NCBI GenBank assembly: GCA_025457665.1
Contig: JALOTY010000044.1
Location: 1 to 32,963 of the forward strand
Length of the DNA stretch: 32,963 bases
DNA from: Akkermansiaceae bacterium
Lineage (GTDB): Bacteria; Verrucomicrobiota; Verrucomicrobiia; Verrucomicrobiales; Akkermansiaceae
Direction of reading: 5' to 3'
Below the pieces are notes generated by a model that was not told where the DNA came from, made no database searches, and saw nothing but the letters and a program-made list of their open reading frames with translations. Below are positions 31,799 to 32,963 of the stretch, in pieces (position 1 is the stretch's first letter; every line of letters starts with the position of its first letter). A program made the position numbers and the translations under genes.

Positions 31799-32859
31799 TC
31801 GCGCGTCTCTTCCCCTTGCTGCTGATTTCCTCCCTGGCCGCCCAGGGCCCCGCCACGGTCCGCACGGTGAACCCCACCGCGGCCACCGAGGCCCAGTCCT
31901 ACGACCTGCCCGGCCGCACCGAACCTTTCGAGCAAGCCCACCTCTTTTCCCGCGCCACCGGCGTGGTGAAGGAACGCTTCGTCGATATCGGCGACCGCGT
32001 GAAACAGGACGAGGTGCTCGCCGAAATCGAAGTGCCGGAACTCGTCCACCAGCGCGATCAGGCCCGGGCCATCGCCGATCAGGCCATCGCCCGCGCGGAA
32101 ACCGCCAGACTCGCCGCCGAGCGCGCGGCATCACTCCTGGATACGAAGGCGATTTCCCTGGAGGAAAGCGAACAACGGGCCTCCGCCGAGGCCGAAGCCG
32201 GAGCAGCGGCACGCGCGGCCGAGGCCGAAGTCCGACGACTGGATGCCCTCATCGGCTTTGCCACCCTGCGGGCCCCTTTTCCCGCGACCATCGCCGCCCG
32301 GCGGATCGACCGCGGGGATTTCCTCCGTGGAAATGGCTCGGGCATCGAGGAATGGGCCTTCCACCTCGTCCGCCTCGACAAGCTCCGCTTCGCCGTCGCC
32401 GGCACGCCCGACATCGCCCTGCGGGTCGAGCCCGGCACTCCCGCCGTCGTCGAATTCCCCGAATTCCCCGGCCGCAGCTTCCCGGCCAAGGTCAGCCGTT
32501 CCAGCGATCTCTTCGATCCCGCCAGCGGCACCATGCGGGTGGAGCTGCTCCTCGAAAACCCCGACTTCGAGCTGCCCGCCGGCCTCAGTGGCAGCGCCGT
32601 CTTCAAGCTCGACCCCGCCCCCGGCACTTGGCTCGTGCCCACCAATACCCTCATCCTGCGCGATGGAAAAAGCATGGTCGGCCTCGTGAAGGACGGGAAA
32701 TTCACCCTCATCGATGTTCTCCCCGGCCGGAATCTCGGCGACCGCATGGAAATGGTTTCCACCGGACTCGCGGCCGACAGCGCCGTCATCGTCAGCCCGA
32801 ACGGCATGCTCGTCCCCGGCCAGGAAGTCGTCGCCCAAGCCGCTGAGGGGAAAAAGTGA
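31795..32859 (+). CDS. RND efflux periplasmic adaptor (membrane fusion protein)
   Basis: A 354-residue exported adaptor that links the pump to an outer-membrane channel. The signal peptide is short (MIARLFPLLLISSLAAQG). The split lipoyl domain is visible as RATGVVKERFVDIGDRVKQDEVLAEIEVPEL and, after an Ala/Glu-rich alpha-hairpin (about 85-150), LRAPFPATIAARRIDRGDFL. Beta-barrel and membrane-proximal parts follow (VSRSSDLFDPASGTMRVE, WLVPTNTLILRDG). ATGA overlap with the pump gene shows translational coupling. The order pump then adaptor is the reverse of the common acrAB order. Confidence 0.93.
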   Translation: MIARLFPLLLISSLAAQGPATVRTVNPTAATEAQSYDLPGRTEPFEQAHLFSRATGVVKERFVDIGDRVKQDEVLAEIEVPELVHQRDQARAIADQAIARAETARLAAERAASLLDTKAISLEESEQRASAEAEAGAAARAAEAEVRRLDALIGFATLRAPFPATIAARRIDRGDFLRGNGSGIEEWAFHLVRLDKLRFAVAGTPDIALRVEPGTPAVVEFPEFPGRSFPAKVSRSSDLFDPASGTMRVELLLENPDFELPAGLSGSAVFKLDPAPGTWLVPTNTLILRDGKSMVGLVKDGKFTLIDVLPGRNLGDRMEMVSTGLAADSAVIVSPNGMLVPGQEVVAQAAEGKK

Positions 32860-32961
32860 AATGCTGAATGCGGCGGGAGCTGTGGCGACCTCTATCTCCG
32901 GCGAAGCCAAATTGGCATGGCGTGAGCACAGCGAGGGCAAATGCTGAATGCGGCGGGAGCT
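32859..32961. repeat. 23-bp direct repeat spaced 80 bp after the adaptor gene
   Basis: An identical 23-bp word (AAATGCTGAATGCGGCGGGA plus GCT) occurs at 32859-32881 and 32939-32961, exactly 80 bp apart. Between them lies a GC-rich stretch with no frame of note. The array may continue beyond the window. Confidence 0.8.
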
Positions 32962-32963
32962 TT

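Noticed and set aside
1..32963. CRISPR arrays, rRNA or tRNA genes and intact insertion sequences
   Set aside because: No regularly spaced direct repeats with unique spacers, no cloverleaf or rRNA signatures, and no transposase reading frame were seen.

Overview
The window reads as a high-GC chromosomal segment of a verrucomicrobial bacterium, most likely near Luteolibacter/Haloferula. I infer this from recalled family knowledge, not from a search. The clues are a very large secreted protein of autotransporter-associated beta-strand repeats with a verrucomicrobial-type C-terminal tail, a secreted ThuA-like protein, a VCBS/FG-GAP protein, a TPR/coiled-coil secreted protein, and promoters of the form (T/C)TGCC-N16/18-TA-rich lying only a few bases from the start codon.

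Layout. 1-3290 (minus): operon for a Yej-type peptide ABC transporter (YejB-like permease, YejE-like permease, then a substrate-binding lipoprotein cut by the window edge). Both permeases carry large extra periplasmic segments. 3476-6994 (plus): a second, divergently transcribed peptide transporter (binding lipoprotein, OppB-like and OppC-like permeases). No ATPase gene is present for either. 7032-7721: radC, whose promoter overlaps a palindrome that looks like a LexA box. 7789-12825 (minus): 1678-residue beta-strand repeat protein, convergent with radC across a strong hairpin terminator. 12987-15965 (plus): TPR/coiled-coil protein and a small membrane-anchored secreted protein. 16154-17047 (minus): orphan multi-span membrane protein. 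17220-18407 (plus): VCBS repeat protein. The intergenic gaps at 15966-16153 and 18408-18598 hold tandem heptamers.

18599-27525 is different in kind. About 9 kb of visibly lower GC holds thirteen small genes, all on the minus strand and nearly all unrecognisable: membrane proteins, lipoproteins, a ferredoxin, a CxxC protein, a GNAT acetyltransferase, a DUF6714-like protein and a decayed PIN-domain toxin tail. The genes are separated by dispersed repeats. One repeat family (up to about 420 bp) ends directly at start codons and carries a conserved promoter pointing into the next gene. A second, about 52-bp, family sits on stop codons. A GTT(A/C) motif lies just upstream of eight starts. The arrangement resembles an integron-type cassette array or an orphan-gene island built by repeat-mediated insertion. 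No integrase is in the window, so this is a hypothesis.

27530-32963 returns to core-like high GC: a ThuA-like secreted protein (minus), then divergently an RND efflux pump and its overlapping periplasmic adaptor (plus), ending in an intergenic 23-bp direct repeat spaced exactly 80 bp.
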